NCBI GenBank assembly: GCA_025558095.1
Contig: JAIVFI010000024.1
Coordinates: 434,001 to 498,000, forward strand
DNA from: Hyaloraphidium curvatum
Taxonomy: Eukaryota; Monoblepharomycota; Hyaloraphidiomycetes; Hyaloraphidiales; Hyaloraphidiaceae
DNA length: 64,000 nt
Direction: 5' to 3'
This document shows positions 1 to 10,737 of the stretch, in pieces. A program made the position numbers and the translations under genes. Each line of letters opens with the position of its first letter. The stretch's first letter is position 1. The notes beneath the pieces are model-generated. The model was not told where the DNA came from. It saw only the letters and a program-made list of their open reading frames with translations, and did no database searches.

Positions 1-298
1 AAGCTGTAGCTTTCTGATGTCGAGTCTCAACAGCAAACCCCGAATTCCGCTCTGCTTAGTGGCTTCGCAGGCCGAGGACGAACGCTCCATGCGCTGCCAT
101 CCGGATGGGAGACGAGTGTTCCTCGACTTGAGGGCTACGCTGCAAGACATGCGTTTGTTGGAATTGCGAATGGCGCCGCACGCAAATCCGAGGAGCTGCA
201 ATGAGCTGCGTAGCATTCGAAGCTTGTTCTCAGAGCTTCTCCGTTCCCTCGAATGGCCAATCATGCCGCGAAATGCACTCAGCACGTGGTTCGGAAAG

Positions 299-1215
299 CT
301 ACACATTTGTGGCGCCCGACTCGGCGCGATCCATCTCCCCGTCGATCGCCTCCTCGTCCTTTCCCTCCTCCGCCTCATCGTCCTCCAGGAGCGCCGGCTC
401 GCTCAGCGGCCTGATCGGGGCGCGGCCTTTCGAGAGCAGGTAGGCCTCGTACTTTGCGCATGCGGATTCGAGGCTCGAAATGAACCTGGGCAGTCCATTT
501 TTCGCAGCCCAGTTTATGAGCGCCTAAGGTAGGTTTGGTCAGCAGACGGCGCGGTCGACGCACGACGGCGGAATCTTACCTGGGGAATGTTGCCGCGGGG
601 GTTCTCGTGGTAGACCATTTCGATCTCGGTCCCCTTGCCATCGCTCGTGGGGGTCATGACGATGGTCTGACGATAAGGATCGACGACGACGTGCCCGGAG
701 GAGAGGTGCGGAAGCCGGAACCCGGTCCCGGTGGGATCGATCGAGCGGGCCAGGATGATGTGAAAGCGGCGGTCCTTCCTTCGCACCGTCTTGCGGTGCA
801 TCGCGAAGTGGTACTCCCGGGAGGCCATGAACAGCGGATCTGGCGACGGAGGCGGTGAGCGGCGTCAAAGCATGGCCTCGAGGGCGCACAGACATTTGAG
901 GCCGTAGAAGGCGACGAAGGAGTGGTCCGGATTGTCAAAAGGATCCCAGGAGCCCACCACGGGTTTCACAGCCAAGACGTTGGCATCCCAAGCCGGTCTG
1001 AACTCATAATCCAAGTACACGCGCAGCAACAGCTCTGTGTCGATGCGCGGAAACGTCCCCCGGACTTTGTAGTCATACAGGCCGCTGTCCAGAGGCCTCC
1101 TCTCAAGGTCCCAGACGTCTGCAATTCTCAGAAAACGTTCGTAAGGAGCTCCGCTTGTCCCCGTTTCGAACTGCCTGAGTGCCGACAGAAAGTCCTCCTT
1201 GGGGAACGGAGACAT
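299..1215 (-). CDS. START-domain lipid-transfer protein (PCTP/STARD-like)
   Basis: Predicted exons 894-1215, 580-839 and 299-523 give a 268-aa protein. Seen: a START-type fold pattern with a strand-rich stretch around DYKVRG and LKYPLFMASREYHF (the usual 'KYPxPLSxREYV' segment is recreated exactly by splicing out 840-893), then VVDPYRQTIVM, and a C-terminal amphipathic helix INWAAKNGLPRFISSLESA typical of the lid helix of this family. The tail after about residue 215 is acidic and probably disordered. START proteins bind single lipids or sterols in a hydrophobic cavity and move them between membranes; the ligand cannot be read from the sequence. There is no signal peptide or membrane anchor. 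It is divergent from the TM9SF gene, 435 bp apart. Both introns are 54-56 nt GT-AG. Family assignment is confident, subfamily is not. Confidence 0.82.
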
Positions 1216-1650
1216 GTTTGCGTTCCGCGAACTGGCGCGATGAAGTCAACGCCTGGGCGTGGGGCGCCGTTCGCTGCTCCGTTGCGGACGCCAAAGCAGT
1301 CGGGCTCTCCAAGAGTCCGCGGTCCGAGCACGACGAGGGCCGAGCGTCCTCGGACTGGTTACCAGTGTCGACCTGGCTGATTGGACCCCGCCGAGCCGTG
1401 CGGAAAGGCGCGGGAGGACGCGAACAGCTGCGGTCTATCGTTTCGCTTCCCGTTACCCTCTCCCTCCGTGAGTAGCCGTGGAGGACACGGCGCGAGGCCA
1501 GCAGCGTTTTCACGCGCCGAGTGCGCCGCCTGGCCGCCGCCGCGCGAGCGTGAGGGACGCAGCCGCGCGCCCCGCCGGCCCTCGCGCGCCCTGCCGGCCC
1601 TCGCGCGCCCGCCCTCCGCCCTCCGGCGCTGACGCCCCCGCAGCGCCGCC
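1216..1650. promoter_or_regulatory. Divergent intergenic region START gene / TM9SF
   Basis: A 435-bp gap between two head-to-head genes. It is very GC-rich towards the TM9SF side (1530-1640) with no clear TATA box. The apparent open frames across it are low-complexity R/A/P-rich readings of GC-rich DNA. It presumably carries both promoters and the two 5' untranslated regions. Confidence 0.5.
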
Positions 1651-3850
1651 ATGGCCCTCCGGCTGCTCGCCGGCGCCGCCGTCCTCGCGCACCTCGCGTT
1701 GGGCGCGCAGGCGTTCTACCTGCCTGGTGGGCCCCCGACTCACCCGCGACACACACACACGCTGACCCGCTCCAGGCGTGGCGCCGCGCGACTACAAGCG
1801 CGGCGACAAGGTCGACGTGTGGGTAAACGCCTACTCGTCGCCAGACACGGTCATCCCCTACGACTACTACTTCGAAAAGTTCCACATGTGCCCGCCGGAG
1901 GGCGGCCAGCGGGGCAAGGGCGAGTCGCTGGGCTCGATTTTGTTCGGGGACAGGCTGTACGACTCGCGCTTCGACCTGCGCATGTCGGAAAACACAACCT
2001 GCAATAAGCTGTGCACCGCAGAGGTCACCATCCCCGCCGCAGACGCCAAGTTCATCAACGAGCGGATCAAGGAGGAGTACTCGGTCAACTGGATCGTCGA
2101 CGGCCTGCCCGCCGCGCGCATGGGCGAGGACCGCAAGACCGGAAAGACCTTCTACTCGATCGGCTTCGAGCTGGGCACAATGGGCAAGAACGGCAGGCCG
2201 TACCTCAACAACCACTACGAGATCGCGATCCAGTACCACACCGTGGACGACGAGAACTTCCGCGTCGTCGGCGTGCTCGTGTGGCCCTTCTCGGTGAAAA
2301 AGTGGCCTGCCGGCGACGAGTCGACGTGCTACCACCCCGAGGACGCGATCGAGCGCGTGTCGCTGGACGAAAAGGCCGACAACAAGGTCCAGTTCACTTA
2401 CAACGTGAACTGGATCCCGTCGGCCATCAGCTGGGCCACCCGCTGGGACAACTACCTCTACGTGTTCGACCCCAAGATCCACTGGTTCTCGCTCATCAAC
2501 TCGGTCGTCATCGTGCTCTTCCTCTCGGGCATGGTCGCCATGGTCCTGCTCAGGGCCCTGCACAAGGACATTGCCCGGTACAACAGCGCCGAGGTGTCGG
2601 AGGACGCGCAGGAGGAGTTTGGCTGGAAGCTCGTCCACGGCGACGTGTTCCGCCCGCCGCCGCACTACCAGTTCCTGAGTGTGCTGGTCGGCAACGGCGC
2701 GCAGCTGTTCCTCATGGCTAGCGTGACGCTGGGTGAGTTGTTTCCGGCGCGTTGAGTTTCTGGGCGCGCCTGACCTTTGCCTCCCCAGTGTTTGCCGTGC
2801 TCGGCTTCCTGTCGCCCTCGTCGCGCGGCTCGCTGTCGACCGTGATGCTGGTGTTCTACGTCTGCTTCGGCTCCGTCGCGGGCTACGTGTCCGCGCGCAT
2901 GTACAAGATGTTTGGCGGCGAGGACTGGAGGATGAACGTCATCCTCACAGCGTTCCTCGTGCCTGGGTGGGCATCGGCCCGTCTGCTGTGGACGACACCG
3001 CGTTCTGACCCGCCTCTACCAGCGTCATCTTCTTCATCTTCGTCATCCTCAACTTCTTCCTCATCGGCACGCAGTCGTCCGGCGCCGTGCCGTTCGGCAC
3101 CATGCTGGCCCTGATCTGCATGTGGTTCCTCATCTCGGCGCCGCTGTGCATGGTCGGCGCCTACTTTGGCTTTAAGGCCGAGGTGCGTTCGACGGCATTA
3201 GCGGAATCGCCGAGTCTCCTCTGACCGCCGACGCCCCGCAGCGCGTCGAGCCCCCGGTGCGCACCAACCAGATCCCCAGGCAGATCCCCGAGCAGGCCTA
3301 CTACCTGCAGGCCATCCCGTCGATGCTCATGGGCGGCGTCCTGCCCTTCGGCGCCATCTTCATCGAGCTCTACTTCATCATGAACAGCATCTGGTACCAC
3401 CGGATCTACTACGTTTTCGGTGCGCATCCGTGCTATTCTGGGTGTGGAAACTCCGCTGATCGGCGTTCCGCGCAGGCTTCTTGTTCCTTGTCTTTGCCAT
3501 CCTCATCCTGACTTGCTCGGAGGTGACCATCCTCATGTGCTACTTCCACCTGTGCGCCGAGGTGGGTTTTGGTATGCTCATTCACTTCCTCGGTTCTAAC
3601 GCCCCTGCAGGACTACCGATGGTGGTGGCGCGCCTTCTTCACGTCGGCGGCTTCGGCCATCTACGTGTTCCTTTACAGCATCCTCTACTTCACCACGAAG
3701 CTTTCCATGGCGGGCTTCGTCAGCGGCGTGCTTTACTTCGGCTGGTCCATCACCATGTCGCTGGTGTTTGGGCTGCTGGCCGGGACGATCGGCTTCGTGG
3801 CCTGCCTGGCCTTTGTCATCACCATCTTTGGGGCCATCAAGGTCGACTAA
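1651..3850 (+). CDS. TM9SF: Nonaspanin, transmembrane 9 superfamily protein
   Basis: Seven predicted exons (1651-1726, 1776-2732, 2789-2966, 3023-3182, 3242-3419, 3476-3561, 3611-3850) encode 624 aa, the normal family length. A cleavable signal peptide (about 1-21) is followed by the diagnostic FYLPGVAP start of the mature luminal domain, which is itself split by the first 49-nt intron. The luminal domain of about 260 aa precedes nine hydrophobic segments beginning with LINSVVIVLFLSG. The protein ends in KVD, the KxD signal used by nonaspanins to stay in the Golgi through COPI. TM9 proteins act in Golgi/endosome sorting of membrane proteins. LIS1 follows on the same strand 175 bp downstream; no functional link is evident. 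All introns are GT-AG and 49-59 nt. Confidence 0.96.
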
Positions 3851-4025
3851 TGGGAGCAGTGTAATTTAGGCCTCGGCAGCCGCATGCTGAATGAAATACG
3901 CCTTAGAATGTCTCTTGCTTGCCGTGGTCTGGAGATCGAATGAATGGGGAGACGACGGTTGAGGCCGCAGGGGTTGAGGCTGTCAGACCAGTCCCGCCCT
4001 CCGATGCCGGCCTAACGCCGTCTGA

Positions 4026-5624
4026 ATGTCCCTCCTTACGCCGAAGCAGCTCGGCGAGCTGAATGCGGCCGTGCTGGACTACCTCGTTTCGCGCGGCCAC
4101 GCCAAGGCCGCGGCCGCGCTGCGCGCCGAGGCCGGGATCGAGGACGACGGCGGCAAGGCCGCGGGCCTGCTGGAGAAGAAATGGACCTCGGTCATTCGGC
4201 TGCAGAAGAAGGTGCTCGACCTCGAGGGGAAGGTCGCGCAGCTGCAGGAGGAGCTGGCGGCGGGCCCCGCGCGGCGGCAGGCGGGGACCGGGGACTGGCT
4301 GCCGCGGCCGCCGGAGCGGCACGAGCTGCAGGGCCACCGGAGCCCCGTGACCCGCGTTGCGTTCCACCCGGTGTATACGGTGCTCGCGTCGGCGAGCGAG
4401 GACACGACGGTGAAGACCTGGGTGAGCGTCAGTTTGGGACGGGAGGGGCGAGGAGGCATTCCACGCGATCTTGGCCATCGGAGGGGAAGAAGTGGCGATG
4501 CAGGTGGCCTTTTGTGGTTCAAGAAGCTCGGAAGTCGCTTCGGAGCTGCTGTTACGCGTCGAGGCTCGGTTCTTGTTCTCAATCTCGGACGTTGACGGAT
4601 CCTTTCCCAGGACTATGAGTCGGGCGAGTTCGAAAGGACTCTGAAGGGCCACACGAAGGCCGTCCACGACATTGCGTGGGACCCGAAGGGGACGCTCTTA
4701 GGTGAGTCTTGGTTCTTGCTATTGGGATCGCTTCCTCACGGGGAGCTACCAGCGTCATGCTCTGCGGACCTCACAATAAAGCTGTGGTCGGTTGCGGACG
4801 ACTACAAGAATACCCGGACGCTGTACGGACATGACCACTCGGTCTCCTCCGTTGTCTTTCTCCCGTCGGGCGACTCCCTCGTGTCGGCGTCGCGGGACAA
4901 GACCATTCGGGTCTGGGAGGTGGCAACCGGCTACTGCACAAAGACGTTGGCGGGACACGGGGACTGGGTCCGTATGGTTGCTTGCTCCGAGGACGGCAAG
5001 ATGGTTGTCAGCTGCTCCAACGATCAGGTGGGCCGGGCACCGCTTCGTCCTTCGCCGCTCCAGCTAACGCACAATTTCCGCTAGAGCGTGCGAGTATGGG
5101 ATCTCGCGTCTGGGGAGTGCAAATCGGACATGCGTGGCCACGATCACGTCGTCGAATGCGTCGCCTTTGTGCCTGCCAAGGCACATCCTGCCATCCTGAA
5201 ACTCATCTCCTCCACCAACGCCTCCGTAGGTTCACCGTTCTTTGGGAGGCGGTCTTGCTTATCGTGCTTGCAGGCCAACGGCTACAAAGAATCCTCCCTC
5301 TCCCCCGCCCAATTCGCCGTCTCCGCCTCGCGCGACAAGACCATAAAGCTCTGGAACGCCCTGTCGGGCGAATGCCTCCACACCTTTACCGGCCACGACA
5401 ACTGGGTCCGTGGCCTCGCTTTCCACCCCAGCGGCCGCTTCCTGTTCAGCGTTTCGGACGATAAGTCGATCCGTTGCTGGAACCTGGAGAACGGACGGTG
5501 CGCAAAGACGCTGGCGGACGCGCACGCGCACTTTGTCAGCTGCGTGGCGGTGGGGATCGTGAGCTCCGTTGTGGCAACGGGGAGCGTGGACACGACCGTG
5601 AAGGTGTGGGAGGGCGGGAAGTGA
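4026..5624 (+). CDS. PAC1: LIS1/PAC1/NudF dynein regulator
   Basis: Five exons (4026-4421, 4611-4701, 4753-5027, 5085-5225, 5274-5624) give 417 aa, close to the 410 aa of animal LIS1. Seen in order: an N-terminal LisH dimerisation motif (about 7-39, [18 protein letters not shown]), a short coiled coil (about 55-85), then seven WD40 repeats with clear [23 protein letters not shown] and [12 protein letters not shown] endings. LIS1 binds the dynein motor domain and NudE and supports nuclear migration and microtubule transport. The first intron, 189 nt, is the longest of the host introns placed here. The last blade ends 8 aa before the stop, as in orthologues. Confidence 0.97.
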
Positions 5625-5717
5625 CGTGGTCTAAAGGTTGAACGGACGAAAGTGGCTTATTCACGGGGACGGAAGAGCGTATACCCTGTAGTACGGCTCT
5701 ATTTTCTTGGGCTGATT

Positions 5718-8700
5718 TCACAAGCGCGGTGCCGGCAGCTCCTTCACGACAGTGTCGTCGGCCGGCGGTTGCTCCGTCGCCGTGTCCTCCGCAACCTGAT
5801 TTCGACGCCGGGCACGGAGCTGCTCCTTCCTGTCTTTCACAAGAGACAGGTACCAGTCCACGCAGTACCGCTTCTTCGTAGCGTCGAACGCCCGCGAAGA
5901 GCTGATCGCGTTGAACACAAAATTCCAGAGAGGGCTCCCTTCCCCTTCCAGCACGTCCGTTTGCAACATCTCGTCCCGGATCACGTCGAGTACTTCCGGC
6001 AGCAACTCCAGGGTCACGGAGCGGATCTGGTCGATCAGAACGACCATGAGCTGGCCCCGCTCGGCCACGATCCGCGTGGGGTCGCTCTTTGGCAGGCGGA
6101 GGAACTTCGACCAGGCGTTCCCATCGTCCGAAGCCCGGTCGGCCGGCGCAAAAGCCCCGTTCCGAACGGCTTCGATGATCTGGAGAAGAAACTCGGCGTC
6201 CTTCCGGCGCGCTTCTTCCCAATCCTCGGCGTTTGCTCCAGTCCCCTCCTTCATTGCCCTAATGGCGGAGGTGCGACGGTCCACCTCCCCGTACAGTCGT
6301 TCGAGGCACAGTCGCACCACGTCAGTTTGCGCTGCATCCATCTCGGCAGCTTCCCCCGTTTCGTCGGGAGGAACTTCCTCCGGAGCATCCTCTTCCGCGG
6401 AGGAACGAGCGTCCGATTGCGTAATGTCGATGTCTTCCCCAGCGGCGACCGAAACACCGAACGAAAGACCGCGAATAACGGCGGTGTAGGATTGGCGCAG
6501 GAGGTCCAAGTCTATCCGTGTCGGGTATCCCTGAAAAGCGAGTCCCGTGACTTCCACGACAAACACGCGGTGTCTGCCAGAACTTACGTCGAACAATTGA
6601 GCAACGTATTTGGGTGCAAACGTCGCGGTCGTCCTCCTGAATCTCGCGGCATGCTCGAAGAGCAGCCTCGCGATCCCATGCGACACTTCGAACAGGTCGA
6701 GATCCTCGGGGAGGAACGCGGCTTCGGCAGGGGGCGAAGCCGTGTACCGTTGCATCCTTGGCAAGACGTCGGCAGCCACCAGGGGCTCCTCCAGCACAGG
6801 AAGCGTCTGGCGGGCATACAAGAGGCAGAACAGCTCCTGGCTCTTCCTGACGACGTTGTCTGCAAGGAACACGCTTCACAACGACCTCGAAGCTGCAGAC
6901 GACGTTCGCGCTTACCGTCAAGCGCGGAAATGATGCCGCCAAACAATGCCCGTGCAGAGTGTTGGATACCCCAATCCTCGGCCGAAGCCTCCCCGCGCGA
7001 GGAGCTTGTTTCCGCGGCGCGATCGGCGAACCAATCCGCAATATCCACGATGACCTCACGCCAAGGACCGAAGCCCTCGCTGCCGAGTCTCGACGCGACA
7101 AAGTGCAGATCCCGGAACGTCTCCAGGATGCTGACGAAAGTCCTGGCCGTGGTAGCGTCCGCCGCCATGACGGTCGCCGACGCGGAACCCGCCCTCCTTG
7201 GGCTGGCGATCTCATCCCCGACCAACGTCCGCGTCATCGAGACGACAGAGAAGAGGACGGTCTTGAAATACTCCCAGAACAAGGTCGACGTTTGCTCGAA
7301 GGCTTGCGCGCCCTGCGTCTCCGACCGCGAAAATGGACAACCGGCCCAGGATTCGCAGAGGCCACAGGCAAAGACACGCAGCCGTTCGACCGCGCGCAAG
7401 ACCGAGTCGTGCTGTCCGGACGCCCAGCACCTCGCCATCAACAGCCCGATCGATCGCGATATCCTGCCCACTTCGGCGTAGAGCACCGGCCGGGGCCCTG
7501 TGCCGGCTTTTCTGTTCAGCTTCTGGTGCGTTTCGCTGGACGAAAACACCTTGTCGGCTGATACTGAGGCCAGGAAATCCCGGTGATCCCGGGCAACGGC
7601 TGCAAAGAAACCAGAGCCGAGTCCTAAGGCGTCTTCATCTTCGAGAATGGCGGCCATGCACATCTGTAGTATGTCCTGTTTCAAATCGAACGCTCAGGGG
7701 ACCGATCAGCAGAAAAAGGTACTCTTGGCCTCACCGGCAAAGCTTCGAAAGGCTGGGCGACACGGATTCCAAAATCGGGCGACGACGCGAGGCACTTGTT
7801 CGCGCAATACAGAACTGCACGTTGCGATGCTTCAGATCCGTGTTGCAACGAAGCCTGCTCGAGCCCTTTTTCGCCGTCCGGAGCGGGACGAGAGGCTAGA
7901 GCGGCCAAAAGTCGCCATGCGAGGGCCTCGGACCTGCGGTGGATGTCGTGACCTCCAGATGCCCCAGTTTCCCCGGCAAGGTGTGAAGCGCACGCCCAGC
8001 TAATGCAATACCGTGGTCAGTTCAATGAAGCTCGTGCGACTGTGCGCGAAACAAACTCACAAAAGGCCTGTCGCAGCGTAACACGACGCCCGCATAGAGT
8101 TCAATGGTTCCGAACCGACCGTCTCCACGGAGCCGACTAGGGCGTCCGCTTCAAACAGATCCAGGGCAGCGGGCTTGTCCGAGCGAAAGAATCGTGAAAG
8201 CCGCGAAAGAAAGCCGGTCTTTTGGATTTCTCCACCCTTTGGTCCCAAGCGGTTGAAGAGGGCTACTTGGAACAGTTGGCACAGCCTGACGCCTTCATCG
8301 AGTCCGACAGCTGGATCCTTTTCCCCAACAAGGACGAGACCCCGGCACAAACGCTCGACTGCTGCGACGTTGGAGCAAGCGACAAGAAAGTGTGCGACTG
8401 CCGCAGCTCCAGCTTCCGGAACGATCACACTAGGGAGCCGGTGAGAGCAGTCGCAAAAGACGCATGTCAAAGCTCACCTTTCTGTCTTCCTGCTGAGTGC
8501 CACCAGCTGCGCGATCCGTTCCGCATTCCGTTCTTCGTCTTCCGCCGGGCTCCGTCCGGCCGTGCTGCATAGGCTTTCGACGATGGGCAGGATCATCTCG
8601 CGCTGGTCCACTGCAGTGTTTGTGAGCTTGGCAAGCGACATGAGAAAGTCCAGTGCTTCCTGCACAAAGCCCTCGGTCCTCTCTGAACAAAGTCGTCAAA

Positions 8701-9863
8701 TCGACGAACAGCCCGTGTGAGCCACGAGCGCACCTGCTTTGCGGACGTACGCCGCGAGCAACGTCGTTGTGGAGCTTCCTATCCTCAGCCATTCGTGCGA
8801 CAGCGGGGCAGAGGCACCAGCTTCGACGCCAGCCTTGTACTGAAGGCCCAAGCTGAGGAGCGCAGAAGCGAATGCTGGGGAATACCAACGAAAAGGGATG
8901 TGCGTAACGAGTTCGGCGAGAAGCTCCAGATTGGAATAGCACTGCGAGGTGCCAGCTGTTCAAAGGTGACTCCCTCGCGATGGGGCTGTCAAACATTACC
9001 ATCCATGTGCTGGAATCGACAAAATCCTCCACGGTCAAAATGCTGGATTGAATCCAGACAGCGAGCTTGCGCAGGTCGTCGTCCGGCAGCTGAACGTTCT
9101 GCGCCAACTGTGATGTGATCCTCGTCCAATCGGGAGACTTGAACAGCCACGCCAGCCGAACGTGCTCAAGCCATTCGTTCAGCATAACGTTCATTGGCAA
9201 AGTCCGCCCTCCTTCGTCGGAGCAGCCCAGGAACCTGAGGGTCCGGCCTTCGAAGGAAAGACGCCAAAACTCAGGCAGGTTCGCCGTGGCGGGCATCTTG
9301 TCTGGCAATCCGTCCCCGCCATACGACTTCAAGTACTGGAGCACGAAGAATAAGCTCTCAGTTTGCGCCTGGTCCGGAGGCGGCGACCCTTGCTCGGTCC
9401 TGTTTGTGTGGGAGACGGTTCGGACCTAATGCGAAAGCAAGAGGACAGTAGCAGACCCCACCTCTTCCGGATGAACGAGGACACCGCCTCCAGAGACACA
9501 GGGCCATCGGATGCCAGGAGTTTGGCCGGGTCCAAGGTCCGAAGCAGGTTGTGGACCTCGTGGCCGTGGAACATGTCCGACACGTAGTTGACGCTCGGGG
9601 CCCTTCCACCTGCGGGAGGCACTCCAGCTCGAGATCGCGGACCAGGAGCACTTCTTGTACTTACTCTGAATAGTCCGCACGGAGGGAACCGCCTCCACCT
9701 GCCGCAGCACCTCGATGACGCGCTCTATCCGCTGTGCCTCGGACGCGTGGAGCGTCACGAGCTCTCGCAGCTTCAGGAGCCATCTGCCGATCACGGCGGC
9801 CTTCGTGCCGGCTCTTTCTCCGCCAGTCCACGCATCGTACGGCGCGAACAGGGTCCGATGCAT
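5718..9863 (-). CDS. Large all-helical (HEAT/ARM-like) protein of unknown function
   Basis: I assembled nine exons: 9665-9863, 9462-9609, 9000-9399, 8734-8941, 8478-8682, 8061-8429, 7735-7999, 6916-7663, 5718-6859. All phases agree and they encode 1,227 aa. The protein is almost wholly predicted helix, with repeated Leu/Ala-rich amphipathic segments resembling HEAT/ARM-type solenoids, an acidic insert (about 960-1000, EEDAPEEVPPDE) and a basic C-terminal helix before an acidic tail. I do not recognise a named family. The last three residues, PRL, resemble a weak type 1 peroxisomal targeting signal, but fungal peroxin Pex8 is about half this length, so I do not assign it. The gene is divergent from the OCIA-like gene 183 bp away. 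Eight introns are 48-71 nt, all GT-AG. The gene model is fairly solid because eight consecutive phase matches are unlikely by chance; the function is open. Confidence 0.75.
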
Positions 9864-10046
9864 TGCCGACACGTCGGCCGAACGACGCCCGGCGTGATCG
9901 CCACCGGCCCGCGCTCTCGCGTCCAAACAGTCCTTCCTCGACTCACGCGTTTCGCAGTGCCGGCAATAGGGCAGGCCTGCGTAAAGCGGTTCTCGAATCG
10001 CTGATTGTCGGACGCCGCATCGGCCACGTGCCTTCCGCACGACACC
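9864..10046. promoter_or_regulatory. Short bidirectional promoter
   Basis: This 183-bp gap separates the start codons of two divergent genes (1,227-aa protein and OCIA-like protein). No TATA box is obvious. Both transcripts must start within it or have start sites overlapping the neighbour's 5' end. Confidence 0.5.
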
Positions 10047-10658
10047 ATGTCTACCGACCGGGAACCGTCGCTGCAGGACCTGGAGGCCGCCCTTCGCGAC
10101 CACAAACTGACGCCGCGGGAGGAGCAAATAATGCGATCAGTCGTCAGAAGCTTCACTTACTCGGTTGTCGGAGGCTGCTTTGCTGGCATTGGAGCAGCGT
10201 ACTACGTCTCCAAGACGCGTGGCTTCACCGGCGGGAAGAAAGTTGGGGCGTACATCGCGCTCAGCATGTTTGGAACGTACACTGGCGCCATGCTCGGCAT
10301 TTCGTTGAGCGTCAAGGGCCTGGAGGAACTCAAAAGCGAACCGATCTGGGACGCGATGACTGCAATGATGCGTGCCAAAGCTCAGGAGGGCGCGGCGAGG
10401 CGTATCCTGGACCCCCACACGGCTCCGGAGCTACCACCCGCAGCGAGGCCGACCACGCCATTCAAGGGCGTCGCTCCCCTGCCCGGTGTGTTTGGCCCGA
10501 ACCCCGGAAACGGTGCCGGATCTTTTGGACCTACAACTCCCTCGATTGGCCCGAACCTGGGAAGTGCAGCCGGACCTTTTCGGCCCGCGACACCCAACCC
10601 CGCACATTCGACGGAGCCGGCCCCTAAATTCAACAAGTGGGGGGACAAAATCGAGTGA
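10047..10658 (+). CDS. OCIA-domain-like small membrane protein
   Basis: A single exon of 203 aa; an in-frame Met at 10005 would add 14 residues, but the Met at 10047 has the better start and leaves a conventional N-terminus. Seen: a charged N-terminal helix ending in REEQIMRS, two hydrophobic segments separated by a basic loop (SYSVVGGCFAGIGAAYY-like and ALSMFGTYTGAMLGI-like), then a Pro/Gly-rich linker with repeated FGP-N-P-G units, and a C-terminus FNKWGDKIE that resembles the conserved NKYGD tail of OCIAD proteins. OCIA proteins sit in the mitochondrial inner membrane or endosomes. The membrane hairpin is clear; the OCIA assignment rests on layout and tail and is moderate. Confidence 0.55.
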   Translation: MSTDREPSLQDLEAALRDHKLTPREEQIMRSVVRSFTYSVVGGCFAGIGAAYYVSKTRGFTGGKKVGAYIALSMFGTYTGAMLGISLSVKGLEELKSEPIWDAMTAMMRAKAQEGAARRILDPHTAPELPPAARPTTPFKGVAPLPGVFGPNPGNGAGSFGPTTPSIGPNLGSAAGPFRPATPNPAHSTEPAPKFNKWGDKIE

Positions 10659-10737
10659 GCGTGACCCGGGCGCCGAGCGCGGGCGTTGGATCGCGGCGCC
10701 GGCGAATGGCGCCAGCCGCACCGGGCCTATTGCAAGT

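Noticed and set aside
1103-2665. A 520-codon open frame on the minus strand across TM9SF
   Set aside because: It is the antisense reading of TM9SF exons and GC-rich promoter DNA, with Val/Arg/Asp-biased composition and no domain.
5718-5760. Calling the 1,227-aa protein Pex8 because of its PRL end
   Set aside because: It is about twice the length of Pex8, PRL is a weak targeting signal, and no other Pex8 feature is recognised.
5652-7481. A 609-codon open frame on the plus strand
   Set aside because: Antisense to exons 8-9 of the 1,227-aa gene, whose nine splice phases agree. The plus reading has no domain and high Arg/Ser content.
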